DNA of 64,000 nucleotides from Manduca sexta (Eukaryota > Arthropoda > Insecta > Lepidoptera > Sphingidae), in contig NC_051135.1 of assembly GCF_014839805.1 (NCBI RefSeq), positions 12,031,291 to 12,095,290 of the forward strand, given 5' to 3'. Each line of letters starts with the position of its first letter. Position 1 is the stretch's first letter. Shown here one piece after another: positions 34,727 through 46,327 of the stretch. The notes below the pieces were generated by a model that worked only from the letters and a program-made list of their open reading frames with translations, was not told where the DNA came from and searched no databases. Made by a program: the position numbers and the translations under genes.

Positions 34727-35137
34727 TTCAATGATTAATTTATTTTCGTGTATCAATGTTGCTCGCGTGATTTGTGCTCGATTTAGCGATACGTTCGTCT
34801 TCGATTATGAAATTTTATCCTTTAAATACAATGTATTCTGTGTCAACTTTGAAATTGGTTGATAAGTGAGTAGACGTGATGAATGTTGAAAAAGAAAATG
34901 TGAGAATTTAAAAATAGGTTATTTTGTTAAATTTGTGTATTTTACGCGAAGATTTTACGAAAAATATAATATTTTTTTACAAAATATTTGTACTTAAATA
35001 TGAGTTGGATTTTAGTTTTTGGCAAATATTTTTTTTATGTTGAGTGTTCACTTAATTCCCTTCCTTCTATTAAATAAAATAAGAACTGATCTTTTCTTGT
35101 CAAATTCATAAATCTATTTATGCTTTTATAATTACAG

Positions 35138-35328
35138 TTTGTTTCACACAGTCTCGTTATGGAAAGCCGGTTATAATGTGCGGCGGTCACAGGTTCAACA
35201 AGCAGAGCAGATGTAAAGGACCCAAAGGGAGGTGGACCTGCACCAAAGTCTCCAACGGCTGCAAGGCCTTTATAGTTACAGTTAACGATAGATTAATAAG
35301 GATACACGATGATCATAATCATAGTTAG
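35138..35328 (+). CDS. mod(mdg4): FLYWCH terminal exon (plus 15), tandem subfamily
   Basis: Acceptor gcttttataattacag, TT then C-F-T-Q-S-R-Y-G-K-P. 62 residues. GGHRF at 15-19, W32, C34, C41, H59 and H61 (D-H-N-H), S62, TAG. Closest to the exon 600 bp upstream. Confidence 0.95.
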
Positions 35329-35796
35329 TTTTAGTGTGTTATTAAATTTCCTAATTTTATTATTTTATTTGACATAAATACACAATATCTTGTGGACAGG
35401 TAATAATTAGTCCTTTTGGGGCTATAGGAAAAAAAATATTTACATATAAAACCTTTTCCAAGAAAAACTAAAATGAAAACAACAAATTCGAAAACGTTTT
35501 ATAAGATTTTGATTTTTTTATTTGATTATAGATTTAATTATCATTAATGTTTATTTTATTTTATTTTATTAGACACTATCAAGATATATGTATATTCCTC
35601 AATGACAAACACACATGTAAAACAATAAGATCTAATGCATATGTCTATTATAGGTATGTCATTCACTATCTCACAGTTATATGCATGAAGTTACAATTTA
35701 TCAGTGTTAATTATTGCAGAGAAGAAAAATTACCTACACATACTTCTAAACCTAATTTTAGTTATACACAGAAATTTAACAATTGCGCTTTTACAG

Positions 35797-36002
35797 TTTT
35801 GTATACAAAATCGCGGTGGGGCAAGCCGGTGATACATATCGGTGGTTTCCGATTCAACAAGCAAAGTAAATACAAAGGGACTAAAGCCAGGTGGACTTGT
35901 ACCAAGAACTACAACGGATGCAGGGCTTTCATCTCAACAATAGACGACGAAATTGTGATGTTAAATAATGAACATAATCATAGAAGCCGATATTTACAGT
36001 AG
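35797..36002 (+). CDS. mod(mdg4): FLYWCH terminal exon (plus 16), tandem subfamily
   Basis: Acceptor caattgcgcttttacag, TT then L-Y-T-K-S-R-W-G-K-P. 67 residues. GGFRF at 15-19, W32, C34, C41, H59, H61, then a six-residue tail R-S-R-Y-L-Q. The reading frame happens to stay open for about 80 codons upstream, so a gene finder could call a false Met start; the acceptor and homology place the true edge at 35797. Confidence 0.95.
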
Positions 36003-37209
36003 CCATATATTATATTATGAGATATTAAGCCAGAAGAGTAGGTAAAAAAATTACCATTAGTGTACATTCGTGCCGTATATTCTGTTTTTGTTATATATTA
36101 TAAGAATAGTTCTAATATAGCTTAATAGATACGATTACCGGTTAATTAAAAATGGATAAACTTGATGTTCCAATTCAAAATTGTTTCGATGTATGATAAA
36201 GATTTACCAGTTGAAATGTTTAGTACTTTTAAGTACGTATAAGTTTCGAGATCAACTAATTTTATTTTGTCTGACATTAGTGCTGGCCACAAAAACTGTT
36301 TGGCCTCAGAATAAAGTTTTAGTGTATTGGTGTAAAGTTTTAGTCTACAAGTGAAAACTTTTGGTTGCATATGCTAATGTGTGTAATATGAATTTTAGAT
36401 TAGAAAATATTATGGTTTATATTTTATGTTTTCTCCATTATTTTAGTTATTTTTTGGAAATATAAATGTTAATGTATAAAAATACATAGTTTAATTTGCT
36501 CAATTATCTCAACTATTTAACATCCATATTAATCTGTCATCCTAGAAATGTATATTACGTTTAATAAAAATGAGGACGGATAAATCAGAAAATGCCATTA
36601 CATTTCAAAATTAATGAATATTAATGAGTAAAATATAACCCCTATTAAAATAAAGAACAAAATTATGTGATCTTGTTACGGATAACAAATTGCAACGAAC
36701 AAATTTATGATACGGTGTTCATGAAGGAAAAAGTCAAGACATTTTATTGGTAAAAGACATAATTTTTGTGTTTTTAAAGGATATCGACTGTGTCCATAAT
36801 ACTGGCGTTTAGTGGAAGTAACAGTTCATAATGTTTTGTTTCACTATGTTAACGCCAGAGAAGTGTGACCTAATACTATTTAAATAATACAGTCGTATAC
36901 AACGATTGTTAATAAGACGCTAACTAAACAGAGAAGAACAAGAAATTGAAGTGTGAGTGTTGACGATGAGCCAGTACTCAACCAGTTAAGATTAAAAAGG
37001 CGTTATAACAAAAATATTTATTCACATACGACATGAAAAACTCTCAAGTCACAAATAAGTACAAAAACTTTTCATCGAGAGATTGCGATTTAAATAATTA
37101 AAACTTAAACTATATTTCACTAAAGGGTATTTGCGTCGCCAACAGTGAGTATCCAATATAATGTTTAAAAATACAAATATATCTAACACCTCTGTTCTGG
37201 TGGTTACAG
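36003..37209. other. Non-coding stretch
   Basis: AT-rich; no exon or repeat recognised. Confidence 0.5.
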
Positions 37210-37400
37210 TTTGGTTCACGACATCGCGGTTCGGGAAGCCGGTTATAGAATTAGACGGATTTAGATTCAACAAGCACAGCAGGTACACCGGAGCAAAGGC
37301 CAGATGGGCATGCACCAAGAACCGATCTGGCTGTAGGGCTTTCTTAGTCACAGTCAACGATTTAATTGTGATTTTGAATAACGAACATAATCATGGCTAA
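37210..37400 (+). CDS. mod(mdg4): FLYWCH terminal exon (plus 17), tandem subfamily
   Basis: Acceptor ctctgttctggtggttacag, TT then W-F-T-T-S-R-F-G-K-P. 62 residues. DGFRF at 15-19, W32, C34, C41, H59, H61, G62, TAA. Last of the five-exon subfamily. AATAAA at 37495. Confidence 0.95.
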
Positions 37401-37706
37401 CCTACTTAATTTCCATATTCTAACTGAACATGTGAAGATATTTAAAGCTGAAACAAATAATATTTATTACATATATATAGCGGCTTCACTAAAAAATAAA
37501 ATCTACGTGAACTGCTCTGTTAGTATTACTGTATAAATTGATTTTAGAAATCACAAGTTTTTTTTTTCAGCTATTGATAAAGGATTTTTAAATCTACGTA
37601 TTTGAATTTTGTTATGTACTGTCAGTGCCTTCATTAAATATGATTTTATAAAACATTTGTTTCAATTATATACACACGTACAGAATTATCAATATACAAT
37701 TTTCAG

Positions 37707-37897
37707 ATGTGCCGGTATTTGAAATGTCAAAAAAGGGCACCTGTAGGATTCGAATGGGGGGCTACAAGTTCTATGCCCCGAGCCGTTACAGTGAGTCTAT
37801 GAAGAAGCGCTGGGTGTGCGCGAGGTCCAGTTGCTGTGCTTCCATCATAACTTGGGATAGCACCATTATTAAATACAATGCCCGACACAGCCACTAG
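37707..37897 (+). CDS. mod(mdg4): FLYWCH terminal exon (plus 18), double-Cys variant
   Basis: Acceptor aatatacaattttcag, AT then V-P-V-F-E-M-S-K-K-G. 62 residues. GGYKF at 17-21, W35, C37, then S-S-C42-C43, so the Gly normally before the second Cys is itself a Cys and the loop is short; H60 and H62 (H-S-H), TAG. First of a trio with KKRWVC. A MITE terminus supplies AATAAA at 38146. Confidence 0.92.
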
Positions 37898-38118
37898 ACT
37901 TTATTAAGATGTGTGATATTGTGGTAATAAGAACATCTTGCCCACTATGGCCATGTTTTGTTAGTTTTATTAAAGAATTACATAATTGGATCTGTATCTT
38001 TGGTAATAAATGGTTAGATGTCATATAAGTAATCTACGTTGTCATAATGGTTTTAGCTCAATTTTTTATCCCTCCATAAATCAGTATTTAATTGTGGTAA
38101 GATTTTGTAATGCTTCCT

Positions 38119-38300
38119 TATGTTTACGCGAATGTTTGACATGGAAATAAACACACCTTTTTATACTATAATTTTTTACCGTGTGTAGCCTTCGTGGCCA
38201 CGGGGCAGTCTAGGGTGTTGGTCATCCGATAAGTCAAACTTACAATATCTAAATAAATATAATTATAAAATGTAGGTCAAAATAGTTTTATTTTAATATA
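38119..38300. mobile_element. MITE copy, TTGAAATAAAAC family (3 of 4), diverged
   Basis: Left tgtttacgcgaatgtttgac and atggaaataaac match the left arm of the copies at 14.4 and 58.6 kb; right aaaatagttttattttaata matches the right arm. The interior is different, with a GC-rich patch resembling the tRNA-like SINE head. Confidence 0.5.
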
Positions 38301-38869
38301 AGATTTTATTCGTTGAATATAGGTTATATATAACGATTTTTTTCAACTCTCAACAGAAAAAGAGGGGTGTTATAAGTTTAAGGTATATTTATGTATATGT
38401 GTGTCTGTGTATCTGTGTATGTCTATGCCATCGTAGATTTTAATATATTTTTTTTGAAAACTGATTTGATCGAGTTCATCGGGATATATTCAGGCGTTTG
38501 AAGATCACCTGTTACTTTCACAGGTCCCATTAATTTTAAATTACTTAACTTACAGATACATGTTTGGGCTCATAAGAATGGTCTTAATGAGTAGGTGAAA
38601 ATTTTATTTAAGAATTTAAATAATCCCCAACACCAAAACTTTAAAAAAGTCAAGAATGTAGTGTGTTTGTTGGCTAAAGTATTTTCTTCCGCCCGGTCGG
38701 GGGTTCGGTCGCCCGACGCGACGACTTGGGTCAAAATATTATCAGATACTTATAATATACATACTTAAAGTGAAAATAAATTTTACTTTTAGATGATTTT
38801 TCTGGCGTGGTTTATTTTAATTTTTATTTATTAATGAACGATATGCCCATAAGTTTGTGTTCTTTCCAG
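38301..38869. other. Non-coding stretch
   Basis: A TG-rich simple repeat at about 38395-38432 and a small GC-rich patch at 38690-38730 (ggtcgggggttcggtcgcccg). No exon. Confidence 0.5.
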
Positions 38870-39069
38870 GGGGAGCAGTGTTTATTACATCTAAAATGGG
38901 TAATCGGATGTTGTCACTCAACGGGCACCGGTTTAGTCTCTTGAAGCCTGCCAGCAACGCTTTTAAGAAACGCTGGGTCTGTACCAGGACCTCTTATGGC
39001 TGTCGAGCTGCTGTCGTCACCTTCGATGATGTCATCGTCTCGTGCAAAAACGATCACTCTCATACATGA
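38870..39069 (+). CDS. mod(mdg4): FLYWCH terminal exon (plus 19)
   Basis: Acceptor aagtttgtgttctttccag, GG then G-A-V-F-I-T-S-K-M-G-N. 65 residues. NGHRF at 17-21, W35, C37, C44, H62 and H64 (H-S-H), T65, TGA. FDDVIVSCKN is near-identical in pattern to YDDVIVNHKN of the next exon. Confidence 0.94.
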
Positions 39070-39357
39070 AGCTATAACGTATTATTTTAAGATTATTTTC
39101 TTGACTGAACTTTGTATTACGATTCTTTTATAGTGGTAGTGACTTACGCACATAATAAACATGTAATCATAGTGATTTGTCATTATTACTTAAGATATAT
39201 TAAGATGTATCAGAGATGTAAAGGTATTGGAGAGAGCGTGTGAATTTTAATTTTAAATTTAGACCGGATTAAAATATTGATAATAGTTGTACATTATAAT
39301 GCGGAACAACTAAAATTCTGCTTTATCAAATGAAAAAATTAAATGACAACGAATCCC

Positions 39358-39691
39358 TCATAGCCGAATTTTGGCCATGGCGACCAATCTCAACTGAGAT
39401 TGGCAGGCACGCTGTGCACAAGTGAGTGCGTAATACAAAGGTTGTTCTTTAAGTTCGGTGAGAAAGGCAATCCGACGTGACCGGAGAGAGATCAGGCGCA
39501 GGATCAACTGCTTTACTTGTTTTCCGAAGCACGGGGCTATCACACCGCCAACTTTCTGACTCCGAGCTGCGACTGAGTAATTTTTAAGATAGAAAGTCAT
39601 AGTTATTTTGGCCTAACCCGGGATTCGAGCCCAAGTCCTCAGTGCGGTAGTTGTACCGCGTGCGCATAACGGCCACGCCACCGGGGCAGTC
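39358..39691 (-). mobile_element. tRNA-like SINE (second family)
   Basis: Antisense insertion. The minus-strand head reads GCCCCGGTGGCGTGGCCG... with an A-box-like stretch and the B-box-like GGCTCGAATCC; the body includes gctatcacaccgccaactttctgactcc on the plus strand. The left boundary is uncertain and no target duplication was identified. Confidence 0.7.
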
Positions 39692-39986
39692 AAATAAAAT
39701 GTATAACTTATATCAGCCTTTTTTGTTGTGGAGCGGCAATGACTTCAGGGCACCTGATGAATTCTTCTTTAACTTTGTAGTTATAAACTATACTATACGG
39801 TAAGTTTACTTTATGTGTCAAATAAAATAAATATATAAAAAAAAAATGTAACGGTACATAGCAATTTTCATTAACGATTGAATTACACATAATAATTATA
39901 CGAATATATAATTGTATTTTGCTAATATACACAACAAAAACTAATTTATAAATGTATAAAAAATTAATAAAGTTGTCAAATTTCAG

Positions 39987-40186
39987 ACACACCAGTTTTC
40001 GTAATGTCCAAACTGGGCAACCCGATGATAGTCATCAACGGAAACAGGTTTAGTCTGTACAAACATGGCAGTAGCGGCTGTAAGAAACGGTGGGTTTGCA
40101 GCAAGTGGTCCTTGGGCTGCCGTGCCACTGTCATCACCTACGATGACGTCATTGTTAATCATAAAAACGAGCACACACATCCCTGA
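39987..40186 (+). CDS. mod(mdg4): FLYWCH terminal exon (plus 20)
   Basis: Acceptor taaagttgtcaaatttcag, AC then T-P-V-F-V-M-S-K-L-G-N-P. 65 residues. NGNRF at 17-21, W35, C37, C44, H62 and H64 (H-T-H), P65, TGA. Sister of the exon at 38.9 kb; the SINE at 39.4 kb inserted between them. Confidence 0.94.
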
Positions 40187-40965
40187 GTTGCTTCGTAGAA
40201 TCACAGAGTTTTGTTTAAAAATAATTCACCTAAAACTTTGGTTATATTGTCGAGAAGCCGATGAGGGGGAAGTATTTGCTAACGTAACTGAAATGTGATC
40301 TCGTATTTAAGTACATATCACATTTAAATAACACTCATAATTAAAAGTCTGAACTTCATATGTGAATTTGTTGCATATAATTAATTATTTTTCTGTAAGT
40401 AAATTGTAATATACCCGGACATATCAATCAAAGCGCACGTTGGCCTTCTTCGGCGCAGACGAAGTAAATTATACCTACCCACTATGTTATATGTGTATAA
40501 CAATAATTTAATGTGCTGACTGAATTATTTTATTAAATATACTAAGGCATGAATAAAACAATTAGGAAACTTGCAGTATTTATTTTCATATACTTTGAAA
40601 CCGTCTTCAGTAATACACGTGTTGGTGGAATCCGTGACATGTTATGCTTATAATATTATAAAATTTAATATATAAATAGTAGCTTTAGGCACCTCAATTG
40701 TAAAATTACATTAAAATCCTGTTCAGATGACTAGCGTTGACATTGATATTGGACATTGTAACACGTATATTGTAAGTATTTTGATTGGGGTTTTGACATG
40801 CTAACAAATGTATTTGGTTGTTAATAAAATATATCTGAACAAGGACCTATACTCTAAGAAAACACGATTTTAGATAGAATATTGAAAATAGGTTCTGTAG
40901 TGTTAATATAAATTTTATTATAAAATATAATTTAACATTTATTAGAATGATTTGTATTGATGCAG
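40187..40965. other. Non-coding stretch
   Basis: Short repeat phrase at 40441 (ggccttcttcggcgcaga) shared with 6.28 kb; otherwise nothing recognised. Confidence 0.4.
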
Positions 40966-40980
40966 GTTTTCTATATCCAG

Positions 40981-41174
40981 GTGTGTACTTCGGGACAACA
41001 TTTCAAGGAAATATGTTCGTGGAGTTTGCGGGCAACAAATACTACTCGAGTCACAGGAAACACGGCACGTACAAGAAAATATTTCGTTGTAGTAAATGGA
41101 AGCGCGGCTGTAGAGCGACGATAACCGCCATTAACGATATCATAGTTTCAACGAAAAACTATCATTTACATTAG
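40981..41174 (+). CDS. mod(mdg4): FLYWCH terminal exon (plus 21), two possible acceptors
   Basis: Start placed after caggttttctatatccag, giving GT then V-Y-F-G-T-T-F-Q-G-N; a second phase-1 acceptor, tgtattgatgcag ending at 40965, would add five codons. 63 residues from the inner site. GNKY at 17-20; Phe34 takes the place of Trp; C36, C43, H61 and H63 (H-L-H), TAG. The most diverged intact finger in this half of the array. AATAAA at 41365. Confidence 0.88.
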
Positions 41175-41853
41175 AAAATGGCTTCTTTTGTAATGATAAG
41201 ACGATGCTTTTTAGCAAATGTCAGTTAATTACTTATACCTTTATCGAGACTTTGATTGGAGGCTAAAAATCTCTTTCGAATATTTATTACTTTTTTTAAG
41301 GTCGAGAATGTATGCACGTCAGTGTAGATGTTGGGCCACTAACTAGTTTGTTATTACTGCTATAAATAAAATTGTATTTATTGTAGCTATATAGATAGTA
41401 GAGCTAGCAGTAGAAATGTTGGGAATTTTATTGTAATGTCTTTTGTATATAATATTTATAACTAATATCTTGGTCGGTTAAAAGCACAAGTTTCATGATT
41501 TTAAAAATCATGTATCAAGTAGTTGACACTGTATAACTTTCTCTACGGTTGTACATAAAAATAAGCAATTTATTGATTATATTCGCTAATATTTAATAAT
41601 GTTGTTTAACTTTATTTTTTATTTTTGTGAAAACCAATGAGTATTGACTCATACCACTTATTAAAAGTCGTAGGAAGTCGGTGGATGCAGGCGGTTCCAA
41701 CATGTTGGTATGGAAATCTTTTGGCGAGGCCAATATTCAGTAGACACCCTTTGGCAGATAATGATCATTGTATTTTAATCTATATAAGTTTCATATTAGT
41801 AATGTTGTTCTGTACATTCATAATACGTTACTAACCGGTTTATTTGTTTAAAG
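41175..41853. other. Non-coding stretch
   Basis: Presumed 3' UTR up to AATAAA at 41365, then AT-rich sequence. An open frame at 41637-41834 has no domain. Confidence 0.5.
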
Positions 41854-42056
41854 ATGTGCAATTGACCACGTCGCGGTTTGGCAAACCGACTTTGGTGTAC
41901 AAGGGGATCCGGTATAACCTGGCTTCCAGCATCTGGGGCGTCAAGAAACTGTGGCGCTGTGTCAAATGGTGTTCAAAATATCGCTGTAGAGCGCGTCTGT
42001 ATACTATAGACAACGCTATCATGAGAATTAAAGATACGCATACGCATCCCTGTTAA
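41854..42056 (+). CDS. mod(mdg4): FLYWCH terminal exon (plus 22)
   Basis: Acceptor ccggtttatttgtttaaag, AT then V-Q-L-T-T-S-R-F-G-K-P. The acceptor ends AAAG, weaker than its neighbours. 66 residues. KGIRY at 16-20, W33, C35, C44 in the longest loop of the set (C-x8-C, with an extra Cys at 39), H62 and H64, P-C, TAA. Confidence 0.91.
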
Positions 42057-42667
42057 TGAAAACAGTTAAGAATGATTTAAAAGCTCTTAATATTGGTCTT
42101 TGAAATGTTTTAAGTCAGCCCCACACTTGTAGCGGGAAAGACCGCGAAAGGATTCTTTTAAATCCTTCTTAGATAACAATGTTTATTTTTTGTAGTCAAA
42201 TATTTATATTCAAATTATTTGTTTTCCTTACTACGTTATGGACATTTTTTTTTGTTTTGAACAGCAGTAAACACCTTTATTTTATAGGAATTATTATTAA
42301 AATATATTTTATTAATTATTTTAAGTTGCGACTACCTCCTTAACGATTCAATTCATAATGATCTAGTCTCAAGTATTTTGTTGAGATTCATCTATCTTAG
42401 GCGTATTTATTTACAAACTTCGTAAGTTGCGGTCACTGAAAATCAAAAAATATTTTAATTGATTATTATATACTTTATATAATTTATATCATTTTATTCT
42501 GAATTTGCTGTAATGAATTTAATTTACTTCAAGCCAGTATTGAAAATAAACGAAAGGAAACAGTTACCTGTCACATGTAATATTATTTGGTGACATCCTT
42601 TACCGTTTGGTGATCTGGAACGAGTAAGGTCGCCATTATATTTATTTAAAGTTTGCTTTTATACGTA
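42057..42667. other. Non-coding stretch
   Basis: AT-rich; nothing recognised. Confidence 0.5.
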
Positions 42668-42775
42668 CAGTCAGCCTTTTTTGAATATATACACAGATAG
42701 GATGCAATACATATTATGCAAAGTAAATAAGATGGCAAGTTTTTCTGTCAATTTATTTGTTCATTTGGCTGACTG
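42668..42775. mobile_element. TA-flanked MITE, short copy 2
   Basis: Ends cagtcagcc and ggctgactg are inverted, with attcaaaa/tttgttca-type subterminal text like the element at 20.8 kb. The left flank is TA; the right flank reads TG. Internally deleted relative to copy 1. Confidence 0.6.
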
Positions 42776-43950
42776 TGCGTTCATGCAGGACATGCCGTCA
42801 ATAAACAAAAACATGTAATAATATTAAGTACAATTCCACTTAGATTTGCATTTTCAATCTTCAGATAAAATATATTCGTATAGTTTTATTTATAATTCAA
42901 TTGTGTCACTTTTTAAATCAGCTAAGTTGTAATTGATTTTATTTTATATTGCTTTGAATGACGAGACGAGCTTGCCGTTCGCCAGTTGGTAACCGATACG
43001 ACCATAAACAGTAGAAACATCATCCAACAACTTGAATTACAAAGTATTATAGTATTTGGTATTTCACTGCACTCGCCATTCTGAGACATAAACTGTTAAG
43101 TTTTCTTATGTCCAGTAGTTACACTGGCTACATTGTTCTTCAAACCGGAACAAAACAGTGACTACACACTGCTGCTTAGCGGCTTAGATGCATATCTTTT
43201 ATCTGACGATCGAAGAATCAGCCTTTATTTAACATGTGTATTTGTTGTGCCAGCATGCGTCCGCGTGTATATTTATTTGCATTATTACTATATGTTTAGT
43301 ATGTATAGCACTGAAATAGAAATAGACGGATGGTACCGTTTTAATTATTATTTATTAAAATGTCTTAATGTACGCGTGCAAACGTAAATGTGTAAATATG
43401 GTATGTCACCTGTGCACTTTTATCATCTTGCATAATATATAAAATAGTATAAATTTCACATAATAATATGCCGATGAACAGTAAAGTTTGCCATAGTTAT
43501 GTATTTATAGAAACGTAGATCGTGTAGTGTTATTGAATTATTATGTAAATTAAACATGTTCATTATGTGCGTTGTGTTTATAATACTTTATACTTTTTAT
43601 AAATTTGTTGAATATTTTTTGTTTTTCGGAAATTAATAATGCGTTTGTAAAATAATTTTGGGGTTTGGTTTCGCTTGAATTAAATTGACATACATTAACA
43701 TTGACATTTGTATTTTATTCCCGAAAAAAAAAATTGAAGTTTATATAACTATTGTAGGCTTTGTCACATTTATATTTAACACCTTATTTGAGCTTTTGTT
43801 TAGATCATCATATATTAGTTTGAAATATTAATTATAATAAAATTGTAACTAAAACGTAAAGTAGATTTTTGACTGGACATAATGAAAATAAAAACTATAC
43901 AACCAGTTTTAATTTCATTACCCTTTTTCTGTAATTTCTTTGGTTTTCAG
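42776..43950. other. Non-coding stretch with possible FLYWCH trace
   Basis: After an acceptor-like atatatgtttag at 43299, the frame Y-S-T-E-I-E-I-D-G-W-Y-R-F-N resembles the first half of a FLYWCH exon, but no cysteines or His-x-His follow. Too weak to call; the rest is AT-rich. Confidence 0.3.
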
Positions 43951-44144
43951 GGCCTATATACACGCATTCGAAGTATGGCAAGCCAGTAATAATTTTGGAT
44001 GGTCATCGGTACAACAGGCATAGCAACAGCAAGGGAGATAGGGGATACTATGTGTGCGTCAAATGGTGCATGGGATGCAGGGCTTCCATACGTACGCACA
44101 AAGATGTTATTATCAATGTGAGGGACTTACACAACCACTGTTAG
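43951..44144 (+). CDS. mod(mdg4): FLYWCH terminal exon (plus 23)
   Basis: Acceptor aatttctttggttttcag, GG then P-I-Y-T-H-S-K-Y-G-K-P. 63 residues. DGHRY at 16-20; Tyr33 in place of Trp (Y-Y-V-C); C35, C42, H60 and H62, C63, TAG. An extra Cys at 39 sits inside the cysteine loop. Confidence 0.94.
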
Positions 44145-45113
44145 GGTCAGATTTGAAGACCCGGTTTCGTCGTAGTTGTACGAGGTTCTTAAGAAACATT
44201 TTTTGTATTGGTATTAAAAAAGCTAAAAGTGTGGGTTTTTTGGCAGAAAAACCGTTGAAATAGAATTTTCTTACCTCATTGTAGACTTGAAGAAATGGTT
44301 TTACCCGATTTCTTAATCTAGTCGATATACTATAATGTTTAATTTTTTGATACGTATAATTTTTTGGTAGATATTTACAATAATATGTTAATAATAACAC
44401 ATTTTTTTTGTCTGATTATTCTGATTCAAAATTATTCGAATGTTAAAATTTCTAGTGCTTTACTTACCGTTGATTTGTTTAAAAATATTGTGCCATTTAT
44501 ACGTATTTGTTTCTTGACTATCAATTACTAAGAGAAGTATTAAAGCGTTTCTTTGTCTTTTAATTTTCATTCCATTATAAAACCTCCATTACACTTTTGA
44601 AGTTATCCGAAGTTAAAAGGACGATAGCGTGAAGAATCACTTCGTGTTTCTTTGTACAGCTTCGCTTCGACGAGTAACTTCATCGGGACAACGTCACGTA
44701 GTTTAGTGGTGGTTTTATTTTGAGTATTTTCATAATGTAGGTATTATTAGCGTTATAATAATTTATCAAAAATTGTTGTTATTTAAATAAATTATTTTAT
44801 TGTAAAATTAATCTTTAATTACGTTTTTTTCGTGTATAAAATACTTTTACTCCTTAGATATTGTTTCTCGAAATTCAGTGTTAAAAACTTCTTATATACA
44901 GTACTTCAAAATTTGGAGGGCATTGCATATCTTTATGACGTCGACATTATATTTGGATTATACAGTACCCGATCAGGATTCAGGAAAGATGGTCACTTTA
45001 CCAGAGAAAAAAATATTAGCCTTAACATTAGTAACAAACTTTTAATATTTCATCAGTTATAATTTTTTTTAATCACCTCCCCAAATATATGTCTAAAAAG
45101 AATTTCCTTGCAG
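44145..45113. other. Non-coding stretch
   Basis: Nothing recognised; a GC-richer patch at 44600-44700 has no exon features. Confidence 0.5.
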
Positions 45114-45307
45114 GTGCGTTATACAGCCTGTCTAGATTTGGCAGGCCAGTGTTGACTATAGGCACCAACCGGTACAACATACACAAAGCGATCGGTCCGA
45201 AGTCAGTGTGGAGATGCGAGCGGTGGAGGCGAGACAAATGTAGGACCACGTTGACCACCCTCGCCAACTCTGTTATCAGGACCAATAAACCGCATAACCA
45301 TGACTGA
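45114..45307 (+). CDS. mod(mdg4): FLYWCH terminal exon (plus 24)
   Basis: Acceptor aagaatttccttgcag, GT then A-L-Y-S-L-S-R-F-G-R-P. 63 residues. GTNRY at 16-20, W32, C34, C42 preceded by D-K (no Gly), H60, H62, D63, TGA. Strongly basic between the cysteines (ERWRRDK). Confidence 0.93.
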
Positions 45308-46025
45308 GATTTGACATGTAATGGCGAGCGTCGAATAGGCCGAGTCGTAAAATTCACATGCTATTTGATATAAAATTGCACCCTTTAAGAAGGCCCGCAA
45401 CATCATATGAAATGAACTCGACTCAATAGTCGACGGAAGCCTTAATGTTCCAGAATTGCGAGCGCGTTCAGTGCTACGCTCTGGAATTTGATTGAGAGTC
45501 GTTTATCTCCTGTTCATGGAAAATCGTGACGTTCAGTCCAGCGATTTGCGTGGTTACTTACAGTTTGAACTACATTTTTTCACTTCATAGTTGAACTTAA
45601 GGTGTCTGTTTTTGTAAAATTAATGTCCAGGCATTTATTTATGACGTAGAAAATAGTATTCTAAAAAATCACTTAATATCATGGCGTCCTACTTTGCTTT
45701 AAACATCACGTATGTGCACAACAACTCATGTAAATAATACTATTTTATAAATTAAATTGTTTTGTAAATATGTATAATGTTTCGATCATTTGGTTACAGG
45801 TTTACTTTAATATTTAATTAGTATCCGTAATACTTTGTGACAAGGATTTTCCAAAACTTGCAGATAGTACATTTTGATATGTCAAAATAATGAAAGATAT
45901 GTAAATATCATCTTTATTGTCGAACTCAAAAGGTTTATAAATAGTTCGAGTCCATCAACCTTGATAATATGGAACTCATTTGATTTTTGCACTTTGCGGG
46001 TTAACTCAAGCACTCTTTGTTACAG
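45308..46025. other. Non-coding stretch
   Basis: AT-rich; nothing recognised. Confidence 0.5.
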
Positions 46026-46327
46026 TTCCAAATTTTAATATCACCAATGCCGATCTCTTCCCTGTGTGGTTAGAACATAATCGTAAATCAGCAGCCGTCC
46101 ACGCTCAAATAATTTTGCTGTTACAATTACAACATTACACGAAAAAAATCAAGGATGGTATTAAAAGGGCCGCCCAAATTTTTTGCTTGAGAACAAAGAA
46201 GAAGTGGGTTGAAGTCAACGGGAGCTGTGTGACGCTGGTGAGGGACGAGGCGTGGTTGGGGCAGAAGATATGGCTGCCACGTGTTGTAAATTCAAACAAG
46301 ACCGTGCGGAGATATCGTCGTCGCTAG
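46026..46327 (+). CDS. Candidate FLYWCH-less alternative terminal exon
   Basis: After a good acceptor, caagcactctttgttacag, TT completes a split codon and a 99-residue frame runs to TAG, the same phase as every other exon here. It begins P-N-F-N-I-T-N-A-D and ends in a basic tail, KTVRRYRRR. There is no FLYWCH finger, although KKKWVEVNGSC at 57-67 faintly recalls the KKRWVC...C core and could be a finger that lost its first Cys and its His pair. The placement midway between two FLYWCH exons, the phase and the length favour a real isoform end, but chance cannot be excluded. Confidence 0.5.

Noticed and set aside
35547..35796. Upstream Met-initiated extension of the 35.8 kb exon
   Set aside because: AT-rich intron that happens to stay open; homology and acceptor place the exon edge at 35797.
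43300..43388. FLYWCH-like half (STEIEIDGWYRFN) after an acceptor-like site
   Set aside because: No cysteines, no His-x-His, and the acceptor frame hits stops; similarity over about ten residues is not enough to call a pseudogene.
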